Counted from the stretch's first letter, positions 35,058 through 44,491 are shown. The stretch is 64,000 bases of DNA from Terribacillus aidingensis (GCF_900215625.1 NZ_OBEK01000001.1:558001-622000), one strand, 5' to 3'. Numbers and translations: made by a program. The notes: a model not told the origin generated them from the sequence alone.

Positions 35058-35214
35058 CTAATAAATATGAGGTGAGCGGCCGCATCGAACTGGGTTGGTT
35101 TGCGATAACCATGCGTCAAATCAGAAAAATCCAACTAGCGAAGTATTCTGCCGGAGCAGCAGTCAAAGCAAAGCACATATTTTATCTATACTCGAGTTAT
35201 CTTCCAGCACGTTT

Positions 35215-35850
35215 CTATAAGCCAATCGTGTCATTTGGAACATACAGCTTAAAGCTGAGATTATCGTTCGGTAAGTCAAATTCCTCTACTTCTACATGAA
35301 GATCATTTTGTAATTCCATTTGGGTGACAGCTACATAGATGGTTTCTTCGTCCGGATTGATCGAAACCCATTCTGGCATGTTGTAGTATTTGTCAATGTA
35401 CTTGAGCACTTTGTCATTAGGCAAGGAAAGACTGCCGAGCGAAATCTCCTTGTTTTCTAGTATTAAATCCCCATTTTCCTGCACACGAGGCTCTAGCGTC
35501 ATTTTCAACGGGATTCGGATGCCGAAAGCGGTAATGCCTCCGCTAAGTTCAACAGCATCATCTCCAAGTACAACAGCATAGTTATCGGAGTTATCGTTCA
35601 GTTCTTTATCGATATAAGCATTAATCAATTCGTTCACATTTGCTTTTGTAGAGCTGATCGTAAACTCAGAGGAATCAGAACTGTCGAATTGTGCTTCTTT
35701 TGGCGGCTCTGGCGCCGGACTGAAAGCTGGCAGAAAAATGAGCAGCAGAAGCAGCAGCAAGACAATACCGTTAGCAATAGCTAATACTTTAAAATATTTT
35801 TTCCAGTTGCGCGTCTTCCGTTCGGGCGGTTGGTTATTTTGATTCTCCAT
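35215..35850 (-). CDS. ypmS: YpmS family protein (DUF2140)
   Basis: This 211-residue protein has one N-terminal TM helix (about 22-44) after a basic stretch. An acidic Ser/Asp linker leads into an extracytoplasmic domain with repeated NELINAYI, GGITAFGIRIPLKMTLEPRV and SLPNDKVLKYI, typical of YpmS. The function is unknown. ATG 35850 (AGGTGAAAGAA upstream) is preferred over GTG 35859. It follows ypmR by 13 bp, the same pairing as in B. subtilis. Confidence 0.85.
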   Translation of the reverse strand: MENQNNQPPERKTRNWKKYFKVLAIANGIVLLLLLLLIFLPAFSPAPEPPKEAQFDSSDSSEFTISSTKANVNELINAYIDKELNDNSDNYAVVLGDDAVELSGGITAFGIRIPLKMTLEPRVQENGDLILENKEISLGSLSLPNDKVLKYIDKYYNMPEWVSINPDEETIYVAVTQMELQNDLHVEVEEFDLPNDNLSFKLYVPNDTIGL

Positions 35851-35863
35851 TTCTTTCACCTGC

Positions 35864-36775
35864 CTATTCTTCGTCTTCCTCTTCTTCCTGTATCACGGGT
35901 TTGATACTTTCCAATACCCGTTCTGCTACTTTTCCATACCCAATTTCGTTAGGGTGGAAATAGTCATCAGATAATAGGTCTGCTGTTTCATTCTGGAATA
36001 AGTCTGCTGTTTCGATGTAATGCTGCTCTTCATCCTGTGCTATTTTCTCTCCAATGCTGTTATACTCCTTGATAATCGTACCAAGCTGATCTTTTAGCTC
36101 GGGGAAGTTTTCTTCAAAGGGATTATAGAATCCAATCAGATATACTTCAGCATCTGGATTTAGCGAGTCGATTTTTTGGAAGATTTCCTTCACCCGCTCT
36201 TCGTAGGCTGGCATGGCCTTACTATAATCCTCGTAGTCCAAGTTAGTGAAGTGATCTTTCGTTACTTTCATAATATCATTAGCACCAATTGTAATTAAGA
36301 CAACATCGGCATTTTCCAGGGAAGCGGAGATGACGGGATCTTCCATGCGTTTCAGCAGCTGGTCGGTTCGATTGCCTCGTTTGCCAAAGTTATCAATCTT
36401 CACACGGTCCTCTGTTTGTTCAAATGTCCGCTGAAGGATGCCGACATAGCCGCCCTTATCCGTCTTGTCGCCCACACCTTGCGTCAAGGAATCTCCGATT
36501 GCTGTAATATGAAGATCTTCCTTAATAAAGAGTCCAATCGTGTCATTAAACAAACGCTGAAAGGCATCTTTAATTTCGGAGGATGTATCCGTATCCTCTG
36601 ATTTACCCAAAATATCTTCCGTACTTTCAGTGGCTGAATCTTCAATTGGGACAACTTCTGAAGGGGCGTTAGTGACGGTCGCTCTCTTATCGGAGACAGC
36701 AAATATCATCCCAGCTCCGATGACGATGGCAAGCAGAAACGATGCAATAATCAAATAAACTTTTCTTTGTTGCAA
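35864..36775 (-). CDS. ypmR: SGNH/GDSL hydrolase family protein YpmR
   Basis: This 303-residue protein has an N-terminal TM or signal segment (about 6-26), then a disordered acidic linker and an SGNH hydrolase domain. Blocks are I GDSLTQGVGD (Ser nucleophile), II GKRGNRT, III TIGANDIM and V DDYFHPNEIGY (Asp and His). It is likely an extracellular lipase/esterase acting on a lipid or wall ester. The start is TTG 36775 after GAGGTTGATG; the neighbouring ATGs are out of frame. Glu-rich C-terminus. Operon with ypmS. Confidence 0.85.
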   Translation of the reverse strand: MQQRKVYLIIASFLLAIVIGAGMIFAVSDKRATVTNAPSEVVPIEDSATESTEDILGKSEDTDTSSEIKDAFQRLFNDTIGLFIKEDLHITAIGDSLTQGVGDKTDKGGYVGILQRTFEQTEDRVKIDNFGKRGNRTDQLLKRMEDPVISASLENADVVLITIGANDIMKVTKDHFTNLDYEDYSKAMPAYEERVKEIFQKIDSLNPDAEVYLIGFYNPFEENFPELKDQLGTIIKEYNSIGEKIAQDEEQHYIETADLFQNETADLLSDDYFHPNEIGYGKVAERVLESIKPVIQEEEEDEE

Positions 36776-36983
36776 GCATCATCAACCTCGTTTTAAAAAA
36801 TATAGTTTCGTATCCAGTTGTAAAACTTTGAAACTGGCGGACACGGAAAAGATAAATTGTAAATTAGACGTAAAACTATATTTTACTAGATTTCGACAAG
36901 GTTGGATAGAGGGAAGAGATGGTTCTGTATGTTTCAAGAAAGATGCAGTCGGGAAAAACGAACAAGACGAAAGTAAGAAGAAG

Positions 36984-37188
36984 ATGCAAGATCAAAGAAT
37001 ACAGTGTAGTCCTAAATAAGGATGTAACAGGCTGATACGTGAAGATTGAAGACGCAGCACCCACCGAATATCACAGCTCAAGAGATGAAGCTGTTTTGGA
37101 AGCTGAAAGTATGGCTAAGGATAATGCGCCTAGTAAAGCAATTATCTATGATGCACATCAAGAGGTAGAAGAACAGCGGCAGTTTTAA
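36984..37188 (+). pseudogene. Decayed DUF2188-type small protein gene
   Basis: Two reading frames join into one small protein. Frame 1 starts at ATG 36984 (after AAGAAGAAG). A shift puts it into the frame KEYSVVLNKDVTG, which meets TGA (37033-37035) where Trp (TGG) is expected. The reading resumes YVKIEDAAPTEYHSSRDEAV and ends at 37188 with IIYDAHQEVEEQ. Together these give the roughly 65-residue layout of DUF2188 proteins. One nonsense change and one frameshift would explain it. Alternatively a 49-residue protein starts at GTG 37039, without a good ribosome site. The flanking stretch 36776-36983 holds nothing else recognisable. Confidence 0.55.
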
Positions 37189-37219
37189 AATTACCGGCAA
37201 TTTATGCCGGTAATTTTTA
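37187..37219 (+). terminator. Terminator after the DUF2188 remnant
   Basis: A perfect 13-bp stem AAAATTACCGGCA and its complement with a 5-nt loop and T5. It starts in the stop codon. Confidence 0.85.
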
Positions 37220-37265
37220 ACCTTTTGGGCTGCTCCTGAATAAGCTGAAAAGAGGAGGTGCAGGC

Positions 37266-37517
37266 ATGGATTTTTCCTTACTGCTGTTAGCTTTTTCAGG
37301 AATTGCGTTGATTAGCATTGGTGTGCTCCGTCATTTCACGAAGGATCCATTTGTTTTATTCATTCCAGCTGCTGTAACGGCATTGCTTTTGCTTGTCACC
37401 AGTTTTTTTTCCTTCCTGTTTCAGGAGGAGCTGATTAAAGGAACGTTATACATCTTTGCTACTATCTTATGTGGATTATTTGTATTATTGCTTTTCTTGC
37501 CACCTTTTCGTAAGTAA
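37266..37517 (+). CDS. Small integral membrane protein, 83 residues
   Basis: The protein is almost wholly hydrophobic with about three TM helices (residues 3-20, 28-52, 60-80) and a basic end PPFRK. AGAGGAGGTGCAGGC precedes the ATG, so translation is well supported. No family is recognised. Its 3' end forms a hairpin that includes the stop codon and faces the converging rarD. Confidence 0.65.
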   Translation: MDFSLLLLAFSGIALISIGVLRHFTKDPFVLFIPAAVTALLLLVTSFFSFLFQEELIKGTLYIFATILCGLFVLLLFLPPFRK

Positions 37518-37530
37518 AGGTGGCTTATTT
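37499..37530. terminator. Short hairpin between the 83-residue ORF and rarD
   Basis: GCCACCTTT/AAAGGTGGC with an 8-nt loop; TTATTT follows on the plus strand. Confidence 0.5.
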
Positions 37531-38454
37531 AGCCGATTCTGCGTTCAGCTGCCGGGCTGTCAGGCGTTTCAACCGAATTCCGGAGATAGTGTAAAGTACC
37601 AAAGCTCCCCAAATACATGAAAAGGCAATCAGATGCGCATGCGTGAATGCTTCGCCGAATAAAGTGACACCTAAGAGCAGCATAAGTGTTGGAGCTATAT
37701 ATTGGAGCAGGCCGATTTGCGTTAGCGTAAGCCGGCGTGCTCCATGTGCGAAAAGCAATAGCGGTGCAGCAGTGGCAGCACCTGATAAAAATAAGACAAC
37801 AGCTGTACCAGTCGAGATAGAGGTTCCTTCTGCAGCTGGCACGAATAGCAGATAAAGAACGGCAAACGGTGTAACGAACATGGTTTCAATTGTAAGCCCG
37901 AACATAGGCGGGATTGTAACTACTTTCTTCAGCAGCCCATATACAGCAAAGCTGATTGCCAGCAGTAAAGATACCCAAGGGAATACGCCGTAGCTTACGG
38001 TTAGATAAATGACGCCAAACGCAGCCAAAAGAAAGCTTATGATCTGCAAACGTGTACTTTTTTCTTTCAGAAAAATCATAGCCAGCAGTATGCTGATTAG
38101 CGGGTTAATATAATACCCTAAGCTGGATTGCAAAACATGTCCTGCGTTTACGGCCCAGATGAAAACGAGCCAATTGACACTCACTGTCAGAGAAGCTGCG
38201 AATAACCCCCAAAACGCGCGCTTATTCAAGAAAAGGTCCTTTAATTGATGAATGAAAGGACGGATTTTTCCTAAAACCAGCACAATAAAAATCATTGTAA
38301 CAAAGGACCATACGATACGATGGGCCAATAAATGGCCGGCATCAATTTCCTCTAATAAATTCCAGAATAAAGGCAGGATACCCCACATCACATATGCAAG
38401 TGCTGCATAAATGACACCGGACTTAGATGATTGCGATTGCATGTTGGCATGCAC
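37525..38454 (-). CDS. rarD: EamA/RarD-family transporter
   Basis: This 309-residue, 10-helix drug/metabolite transporter has the RarD-specific start GVIYAALAYVMWGILPLFWN, HRIVWSFV, and the second-repeat motifs LGYYINPLISILLAMIFLKE and IGLLQYIAPTLMLLLGVTLF. RarD proteins (B. subtilis YojE) are proposed permeases with no firm substrate. GAGAGGTGC lies immediately upstream of ATG 38454; the second Met at 38442 is an alternative. Confidence 0.88.
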   Translation of the reverse strand: MHANMQSQSSKSGVIYAALAYVMWGILPLFWNLLEEIDAGHLLAHRIVWSFVTMIFIVLVLGKIRPFIHQLKDLFLNKRAFWGLFAASLTVSVNWLVFIWAVNAGHVLQSSLGYYINPLISILLAMIFLKEKSTRLQIISFLLAAFGVIYLTVSYGVFPWVSLLLAISFAVYGLLKKVVTIPPMFGLTIETMFVTPFAVLYLLFVPAAEGTSISTGTAVVLFLSGAATAAPLLLFAHGARRLTLTQIGLLQYIAPTLMLLLGVTLFGEAFTHAHLIAFSCIWGALVLYTISGIRLKRLTARQLNAESAK

Positions 38455-38615
38455 CTCTCTTTCTATCTCTGTTTGAGTTAAGTGTACGGCTGGGTTTGAC
38501 GCTTTTCAATACTTTTGCATCTTTTTAGGATTCTGGTAAGTTGGCGATGTCAGATATGATACTATATATTAGTATGGGCAATTATAAATATGCTACATAT
38601 GAAGGGAGTAGCGGT

Positions 38616-40055
38616 GTGCATATATTTGCGTATTTATTAGGATTATCAACTATTATAAATATACTACTCGCATTGGCGATTGTCTTCTTGGAAAGGCGGG
38701 ATGCGAGTGTTACATGGGCTTGGCTGCTCGTGCTTGTTTTTATACCTGTAGCGGGTTTTGTCGTTTACTTACTTTTCGGCCGCAAGCTCTCAGGTAAAAT
38801 ATTCACTTGGGATACAAAATCGAGACTTGGTGTTAAAAGCCAAGTGCAAGCCCAATTGCGCGCTATCGAGGAAGATACATTTTCTTACAGGCAGCCTGCT
38901 GTTGAGGAGTACAAAGGCCTTGCCTACATGCATCTGCGTAACGATGATGCTATTTTGACTCAAAGCAATGATGTGGAAGTGTTTACCGATGGGAACAAAA
39001 AATTCGATGCGCTTCTACATGATTTAGAACAAGCGGAGGATCATATTCATCTCTTGTATTACATTGTTCGCAGTGACAAATTAGGGGAACGACTTGCAGA
39101 TGTACTGATAAGGAAAGCACAGGAAGGCGTAATAGTGCGTTTCCTGTACGATGATATGGGTTCCAGAAGTATCAAGAAGAGTTATGTGCGCAAGCTGAAA
39201 GAAGCTGGAGTTGAGATCGAAGCTTTCTTTCCGTCCTTCATCCCTAAGATCAACTTGAAGCTCAATCATCGGAACCATCGAAAGCTGGCGATTATAGATG
39301 GCCAGGTAGGATACATTGGCGGGTTTAATATCGGTGATGAGTACTTAGGTGAAGATCAGAAATTCGGGTATTGGCGTGATACACATCTGCGAATTACTGG
39401 TGAAGCAGTAAGAGCCATGCAGACACGTTTCATTTTGGATTGGAACCAAGCTTCCCGGCATGATATTGAATACGAAGATCGCTATTATCTGTCAGAGCCA
39501 GTTGGCAATGTCGGAATGCAAATTGTCTCCAGTGGACCAGATTCGGAATGGGAACAGATTAAGCATGGCTATATCAAAATGATTCTTTCAGCTAAAAAAT
39601 ACGTGTATATCCAAACGCCGTATTTTATTCCGGATGAAAGTTTGGCAGACGCCTTGAAAGTTGCTGTACTGTCAGGAGTTGATGTTCGGATAATGATTCC
39701 CAGCAAGCCCGATCATCCATTCGTTTATTGGGCAACATATTCGAATGTTGGGGAGCTGCTTAAGGCGGGTGCGCAAGTTTATATTTATCAAAATGGCTTC
39801 CTGCATGCCAAGACGATTGTAGTCGATGACAAGATTGCTTCTGTCGGTACAGCCAATATTGATGTCCGAAGCTTCCGGCTTAATTTTGAAGTAAATGCAT
39901 TTTTATATGATCAAAATACAGCTGGGGTATTGAAAGAAAAATTCGAAGAGGATATCCTATTATCAACACAGCTTTCACATAAACTGTATATGAAGAGATC
40001 AAACTGGATTCGATTTAAAGAATCTATCGCGCGTTTGATCTCCCCGATCTTGTAG
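38616..40055 (+). CDS. cls: Cardiolipin synthase
   Basis: This 479-residue phospholipase D-type enzyme condenses two phosphatidylglycerols into cardiolipin. Two N-terminal TM helices (FAYLLGLSTIINILLALAIV; WAWLLVLVFIPVAGFVVYLLF) precede two HKD sites: HRNHRKLAIIDGQVGYIGG and HAKTIVVDDKIASVGTAN. The end ESIARLISPIL is family-conserved. GTG 38616 is chosen because GGGAG lies 7 nt upstream and the protein then aligns in length with B. subtilis ClsA (482). The frame extends upstream to 38541 with no conserved residues. Confidence 0.94.
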   Translation: MHIFAYLLGLSTIINILLALAIVFLERRDASVTWAWLLVLVFIPVAGFVVYLLFGRKLSGKIFTWDTKSRLGVKSQVQAQLRAIEEDTFSYRQPAVEEYKGLAYMHLRNDDAILTQSNDVEVFTDGNKKFDALLHDLEQAEDHIHLLYYIVRSDKLGERLADVLIRKAQEGVIVRFLYDDMGSRSIKKSYVRKLKEAGVEIEAFFPSFIPKINLKLNHRNHRKLAIIDGQVGYIGGFNIGDEYLGEDQKFGYWRDTHLRITGEAVRAMQTRFILDWNQASRHDIEYEDRYYLSEPVGNVGMQIVSSGPDSEWEQIKHGYIKMILSAKKYVYIQTPYFIPDESLADALKVAVLSGVDVRIMIPSKPDHPFVYWATYSNVGELLKAGAQVYIYQNGFLHAKTIVVDDKIASVGTANIDVRSFRLNFEVNAFLYDQNTAGVLKEKFEEDILLSTQLSHKLYMKRSNWIRFKESIARLISPIL

Positions 40056-40085
40056 CCGAAGTTTGGCAGAAAGAAGGAAAATCAA

Positions 40086-40625
40086 GTGAAATCAAAACCA
40101 TGTATCGCATCTTTAACAGTGAAAACATCCCATGTACTTCCTCCTGATACAAATACACACGGTACATTGTTCGGAGGAACGCTGATGGCTCATATTGATG
40201 ATGTTGCTGCAATTGCTGCCTACCGTCATGCCAGACAGCTTGTGGTAACAGCTTCAACCGATAGCGTCGATTTTCTTGCGCCTGTAAAAGTAGGAGATAC
40301 AATTTGCGTAGAGGCATTTGTTACGTGGACGAGCAACACTTCCATGGAAGTGTTCGTCAAAGCAGTAACAGAAGACTTGCGTACAGGAGACAGAAAAGTA
40401 TCAGCAACAGCTTTCGTAACCATGGTTGCACTCGATGATAACAAACAGCCAATCGAGGTGCCGGAAGTATTTCCAGAAAGCCCAGAAGAGAAGTGGCTGT
40501 ACGACGGCGCACCGCAGCGAGCTGCATATCGGAAAGAACGCTTGAAACGATCCAAAGAGATGGCAGTAGCATTCGGAACAGATTATCCATGGTTCCGCAA
40601 TGACGGCCGTAATTTCGACGAATAA
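40086..40625 (+). CDS. ykhA: Acyl-CoA thioesterase, hotdog fold (YkhA)
   Basis: This 179-residue thioesterase has the hotdog helix motif NTHGTLFGGTLMAHIDDVAAIAA, the catalytic Asp/Asn region, and ASTDSVDFLAPVKVGD and FVTMVALD, matching the YkhA/YciA group that hydrolyses a broad range of acyl-CoAs. GTG 40086 follows AAGGAAAATCAA. It lies 30 bp after cls, so cotranscription is likely, linking lipid functions. Confidence 0.9.
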   Translation: MKSKPCIASLTVKTSHVLPPDTNTHGTLFGGTLMAHIDDVAAIAAYRHARQLVVTASTDSVDFLAPVKVGDTICVEAFVTWTSNTSMEVFVKAVTEDLRTGDRKVSATAFVTMVALDDNKQPIEVPEVFPESPEEKWLYDGAPQRAAYRKERLKRSKEMAVAFGTDYPWFRNDGRNFDE

Positions 40626-40630
40626 AAAAC

Positions 40631-40668
40631 AAGACGAGCTTGCTTTAAAGCAAGCTCGTCTTTCTTTA
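40631..40668. terminator. Bidirectional terminator between ykhA and the chemoreceptor
   Basis: A perfect 32-bp palindrome (16-bp arms, 40631-40662) with TTTCTTT on the plus side and GTTTTTTATT on the minus side. Confidence 0.92.
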
Positions 40669-41493
40669 TGTCAGGATATTTTTTTCGGCATATTCACGAA
40701 GATCAGTGGCAGTCTTCGTCAGTTTTTCAATTTCAGTCATGAATTCTGTAACAAGTGCTGCTTCCTCTTGGGAGGAGCTAGCAATTTCACGAAAATCAGT
40801 CTCCATCCTGTTGATTGAATCTTTGATCGCACGCAAGGTCTCTTCAATGCTGACTGTGGCATTCTTTGACTCAATGCTCAGTTTGCGGACCTCACTAGCT
40901 ACTACACCAAATCCTGCACCAGCACTCCCAACACGTGCTGCTTCAATAGCAGCATTGAGTCCCAGTAAGTTTGTTTGTTCACTGATACCTTTGATTGTGC
41001 CTGCAATATCCGTTATTTTTGCGGAGTGAGCCACCGTGTTACGAGTATTTTCTGAGATTTGTTCGGTCGTAGCAGATAATTCTTCAGAATGTGCAGCTAT
41101 ATGCTGTATCTTTCCAAGTAAAGCATCCGTAACACTTTCCATACTGCTGATGATTTCCTTGAATAAATCCTGCTTAGCTGTGGACACAGCGCAGTTCATT
41201 CCGCCGATCATATTCCCGGCGTCATCTTTAATGGGAATCGAGATACTATCAAAAGGCACTCCAAATTCCTCTTTCGGTACTTTCACGACTGTTACACCGT
41301 GAGGATTAACCTGCTTAAAGTACTTGTAATCCTCAGGAAGTGGGTCGCCCGCCTTATGATGGAAATTCAAATCCGCACTCGGAGAGTAATATACATATTG
41401 CTCAGCATCAAAGATGGTAATCATCGCTTCCTCTCTTAGGATAGCTTTCATATATGGTACTGCTGTAATAATTGCTTCTAACTTAGTTTCCAT
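40666..41493 (-). CDS. Soluble methyl-accepting chemotaxis-type protein
   Basis: This 275-residue protein lacks TM helices. The N-terminal half (about 1-110) is a PAS-like sensor ([40 protein letters not shown]). The C-terminal half is an MCP signalling hairpin with the conserved tip [20 protein letters not shown], then [13 protein letters not shown]. It resembles B. subtilis YfmS, a soluble chemoreceptor. ATG 41493 follows AAGGGGG; the frame runs 15 codons further without ribosome support. It probably couples a cytoplasmic signal to CheW/CheA. Confidence 0.85.
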   Translation of the reverse strand: METKLEAIITAVPYMKAILREEAMITIFDAEQYVYYSPSADLNFHHKAGDPLPEDYKYFKQVNPHGVTVVKVPKEEFGVPFDSISIPIKDDAGNMIGGMNCAVSTAKQDLFKEIISSMESVTDALLGKIQHIAAHSEELSATTEQISENTRNTVAHSAKITDIAGTIKGISEQTNLLGLNAAIEAARVGSAGAGFGVVASEVRKLSIESKNATVSIEETLRAIKDSINRMETDFREIASSSQEEAALVTEFMTEIEKLTKTATDLREYAEKNILT

Positions 41494-41741
41494 TGTTATC
41501 CCCCTTACATTTACCCTCTGTTTATCGGAAGGTTTCATGGAAAGTTTAATGTTTACGGAAACATCAAAACAAAAGTGCCTACAATAGAAAAAATCCCAAA
41601 CAACTCTGTGACCTTAATGGAATAATCAACAGTATTATTTGGAATTTTTATTTTCATGACAAAGTGGAAAGTTGCGCACCTCTGTCAATGTATTCTCTGT
41701 AATGGAGTGAGTAATGGTGTGAGGCCTGTCGGATTAATGGA

Positions 41742-43373
41742 TTAAGCTTCTCCCGTAATGTTATAACTAACCCCATTTTCATCCTCACAAGGTCGAATCA
41801 ATGCATTGAATACATCATTCAGCATTTGAAGATGATGCGTCTTCTCGCGGTTATCTCCATCATGGATGATCAAATATTCAAGTCGTCCGTAGATGTCCAG
41901 AATTTCTTGCTTTTGTTCTTCAGTTAATGCCTGGACATCCAGTACAAGTGATGTATTCACATCTTTTGCTTCTAATTTCTTCAGATCTTTCCCGTATTCT
42001 TTATGCGGATTAGCCATCAGCTCTTGCGCTCTGTCACTGAGGAAGTAAGCCATAAAAAGATCAATATCTTGTTCGTACTCTTCATAAAAGTAAATACCGA
42101 TCAGCTGGTCGAGATGACGTACATTTGTTTTATTTCGGACAATCTGTATGCTCTTCCGGTTAAACACACTTACTAAAATTGGTGCGGGATCTAAAACAGG
42201 GAATCGATACCAAGGTATTCTGGAACGGATTGTATGGCGCTGGTCAACTCGATGAGCTTTCCCGTCCGCTAAATACTGCATCACTGCATGGTCCTGCTCT
42301 TGCGTATCATCAACATGGAGCAAAAGCATTTGCTCATCTTTCCGCACAAGACGCTTGTAATCAATGTAAGTGAAGAAAAAATCCTTCAGCTGACTTGACT
42401 TCGAAAGTGCAGGCAGGAAGTGCTGCTGCCCAATTTGCCATTGCTTCACTTTGCTGTTATTAAAACAGAAATATTGATTCGATCCGGTCTTGATGCCGTG
42501 TTTTGCAGCAGCAAAATGGTTGAGCGGCTGTACATTCGTAAAACGTTTTTGATTTTCTTGATAAAAATGCAGACGCCACTTACTAGCAGGATTAAGATCT
42601 TGAAGCCGTCTTACAATTCCAATCGGTTTTTCCCGGCTGGACGTTATATAAGCGGCAGCCTGCTCCAACTCACTATCGGACTGCGAACGGATAAATTCAA
42701 TTGTATCTGTCTTTCTCGATTTGTCGAATAAAAGCAGAGAGCTTGTTGTTGCTGCACCCTTAAACCATCCCATTTGAATATCAGTGTTAATAATCATCGA
42801 CAAGCTGCGGTCTAAGAGAAGGTATTCTTTTATCTTTGTGCCATATCTGGCATTTAAGAAGTCGGAAGGAACGATAAAGGCAGCCCGTCCGTTCTCGTTT
42901 AATTGGTGCAATGCCTTCAGCAGGAATAAACCGTAAAAATTCGTATATGTAGAAAGTGTAATGTCCATTCGCTGTCGGAATAGATTTAAGTAGATTTCTC
43001 TCTCATCTTCATTACGAAACGGGATGTACGGCGGGTTGCAAAGGATACCATCATACTTTGTATCCCATCCTTCTGAAAGAAAATCCCGTTCATGCAGCTC
43101 GACGGCTGATTGTGAAGTGAAGAAATTACGATTTGCGTCCAGGATGACTGAATCCTCTTCATATGCATCAATTTTATAGGTGCTTGGTATATTCTTTATT
43201 AATTTTCCAAGACCGACGGCTGGATCGAGCAAACGCTCGCCTCCCAAATTGTGAAGCACCCACTTTTTCATCATGTCTGCAATTGCATCCGGGGTAAAAT
43301 ACTGGCCATAGTGCCGACGATGGAGTGCGGAACTAGTATTTAAATATGACTCTTCCAATCTATGTTCTTCCAC
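41742..43373 (-). CDS. Orphan N6-adenine DNA methyltransferase (Eco57I/TaqI-like)
   Basis: This 543-residue methyltransferase has SAM motif I LLDPAVGLGKLIKN (near residue 50), motif IV NPPY (ILCNPPYIPF), the YGQYFTP N-terminal motif of gamma-class enzymes, and motif VIII-like VPSDFLNARYG. The C-terminal half is a TaqI/Eco57I-like target recognition region (PWYRFPVLDPAPILVSVFNR, IGIYFYEEYEQDIDLFMAYF). No nuclease domain and no neighbouring restriction gene is seen, so it is an orphan. GTG 43373 (GGAGGTG upstream) fixes the start. It could mark the chromosome or protect against a lost or phage enzyme. The 248 bp downstream (41494-41741) hold nothing recognisable. Confidence 0.85.
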   Translation of the reverse strand: MEEHRLEESYLNTSSALHRRHYGQYFTPDAIADMMKKWVLHNLGGERLLDPAVGLGKLIKNIPSTYKIDAYEEDSVILDANRNFFTSQSAVELHERDFLSEGWDTKYDGILCNPPYIPFRNEDEREIYLNLFRQRMDITLSTYTNFYGLFLLKALHQLNENGRAAFIVPSDFLNARYGTKIKEYLLLDRSLSMIINTDIQMGWFKGAATTSSLLLFDKSRKTDTIEFIRSQSDSELEQAAAYITSSREKPIGIVRRLQDLNPASKWRLHFYQENQKRFTNVQPLNHFAAAKHGIKTGSNQYFCFNNSKVKQWQIGQQHFLPALSKSSQLKDFFFTYIDYKRLVRKDEQMLLLHVDDTQEQDHAVMQYLADGKAHRVDQRHTIRSRIPWYRFPVLDPAPILVSVFNRKSIQIVRNKTNVRHLDQLIGIYFYEEYEQDIDLFMAYFLSDRAQELMANPHKEYGKDLKKLEAKDVNTSLVLDVQALTEEQKQEILDIYGRLEYLIIHDGDNREKTHHLQMLNDVFNALIRPCEDENGVSYNITGEA

Positions 43374-43535
43374 AGGCACACCTCCAATAAGAAAAATAGG
43401 AAAAAACAACTAGATTTATTGTATTACAAAATCAACATAGTTTTCCAGTAAAAGGAGACGTATTTCGCGAAAAATCAACAATAAAGCCGAACGTTTAGAA
43501 AGTTAACCCTTTCTGCTTACGCGCATTCGCGTTGG

Positions 43536-43565
43536 TTGATAGACAGGAAGGAATAGGAGTATAAT
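43536..43565 (+). promoter_or_regulatory. Sigma-A promoter of pdxK
   Basis: TTGATA (43536-43541), an 18-bp spacer and TATAAT (43560-43565), 47 bp before the ATG. Confidence 0.75.
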
Positions 43566-43612
43566 ACAATCAGCTATTAAAATTGACAGCAGATGCAAAG
43601 GGGTTGCAACAT

Positions 43613-44422
43613 ATGAAAAAAGCTTTAACAATCGCAGGGTCAGATTCCTCGGGCGGAGCGGGTATTCAAGCAGACCTAAAAACAATGCAGGAATTCGGCG
43701 TATACGGTATGTCAGCTGTAACGACAATCGTTGCGATGGACCCTTATAATAATTGGCACCATAATGTATTTCCGGTTGATGTAAATACAGTCAAAGAGCA
43801 GTTGAATACAATTGTAGTAGGTGCAGGTGTTGATGCAGTGAAGACTGGAATGCTCGGTTCTCCTGAAATCATAGAATTGGCTGCAGCTATGATCAAAGAA
43901 AATAATATTCCGAATGTCGTTATTGATCCGGTAATGGTATGTAAAGGTGCAGATGAAGAACTGCAGCCTGAAAATACCGTGAGTTTACGTGAAAAGCTGG
44001 TTCCGCTTGCAACAGTGATTACGCCTAATTTATTTGAAGCTGCTAAGCTTGCGCAAATGCCGTTGATTCACTCGGTAGAAGAAATGAAAGAAGCAGCAAA
44101 GAAAATTCATGAGCTCGGTGCAAAGTATGTGCTCGTTAAAGGCGGCAGCAAGCTGGAAACAGATAAAGCAATTGACGTGCTTTATGATGGAGAAACGTTC
44201 GAAATCCTCGAAAATGAAAATGTTGATACAACGTATACACACGGTGCAGGCTGTACAAGTTCTGCGGCAATCTGTGCATTACTTGCCAATGGCAGCAGTG
44301 TGAAAGAAGCTATATATGAATCGAAAACGTTCATTACAGAAGCGATTCGCGGAGGCTTCAAACTGAATGAATATGTTGGCCCTGTCAATCACGGTGCCAG
44401 AAAGTCCATGCCACAGCAATAA
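43613..44422 (+). CDS. pdxK: Pyridoxine/HMP kinase (PdxK/ThiD family)
   Basis: This 269-residue ribokinase-fold kinase has IAGSDSSGGAGIQADLKTM at the N-terminus, VIDPVMVCKGADEEL, TPNLFEA, LVKGG and the anion-hole motif THGAGCTSSAA. It phosphorylates pyridoxine, pyridoxal or hydroxymethylpyrimidine. The length and VCKG motif favour B. subtilis PdxK over ThiD, and the GC replacing the usual GTGCT.. Asp (HGAGC) is the known PdxK variant. ATG 43613 follows AAAGGGG. Monocistronic. Confidence 0.88.
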   Translation: MKKALTIAGSDSSGGAGIQADLKTMQEFGVYGMSAVTTIVAMDPYNNWHHNVFPVDVNTVKEQLNTIVVGAGVDAVKTGMLGSPEIIELAAAMIKENNIPNVVIDPVMVCKGADEELQPENTVSLREKLVPLATVITPNLFEAAKLAQMPLIHSVEEMKEAAKKIHELGAKYVLVKGGSKLETDKAIDVLYDGETFEILENENVDTTYTHGAGCTSSAAICALLANGSSVKEAIYESKTFITEAIRGGFKLNEYVGPVNHGARKSMPQQ

Positions 44423-44438
44423 GCAGGTCTGGATAAGG

Positions 44439-44467
44439 AAAAGCCGCCTGAAACGGGCGGCTTTTCT
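44439..44467 (+). terminator. pdxK terminator
   Basis: AAAAGCCGCC/GGCGGCTTTT stem with a short loop. Confidence 0.88.
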
Positions 44468-44491
44468 CTGTTCGGGAAGGAGAGAGATTGT

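Noticed and set aside
35070-35200. NotI and XhoI sites close together between liaR and ypmS, as if vector sequence
   Set aside because: The surrounding bases match no vector I recognise; two restriction sites in this space can occur by chance.
35027-35299. 90-residue plus-strand ORF after liaR
   Set aside because: It starts inside the lia terminator and runs over the end of ypmS; composition is not protein-like and no ribosome site is present.
36828-37019. 63-residue plus-strand ORF before the DUF2188 remnant
   Set aside because: No ribosome site; its end shares a frame only with the first codons of the DUF2188 remnant and the rest looks random.
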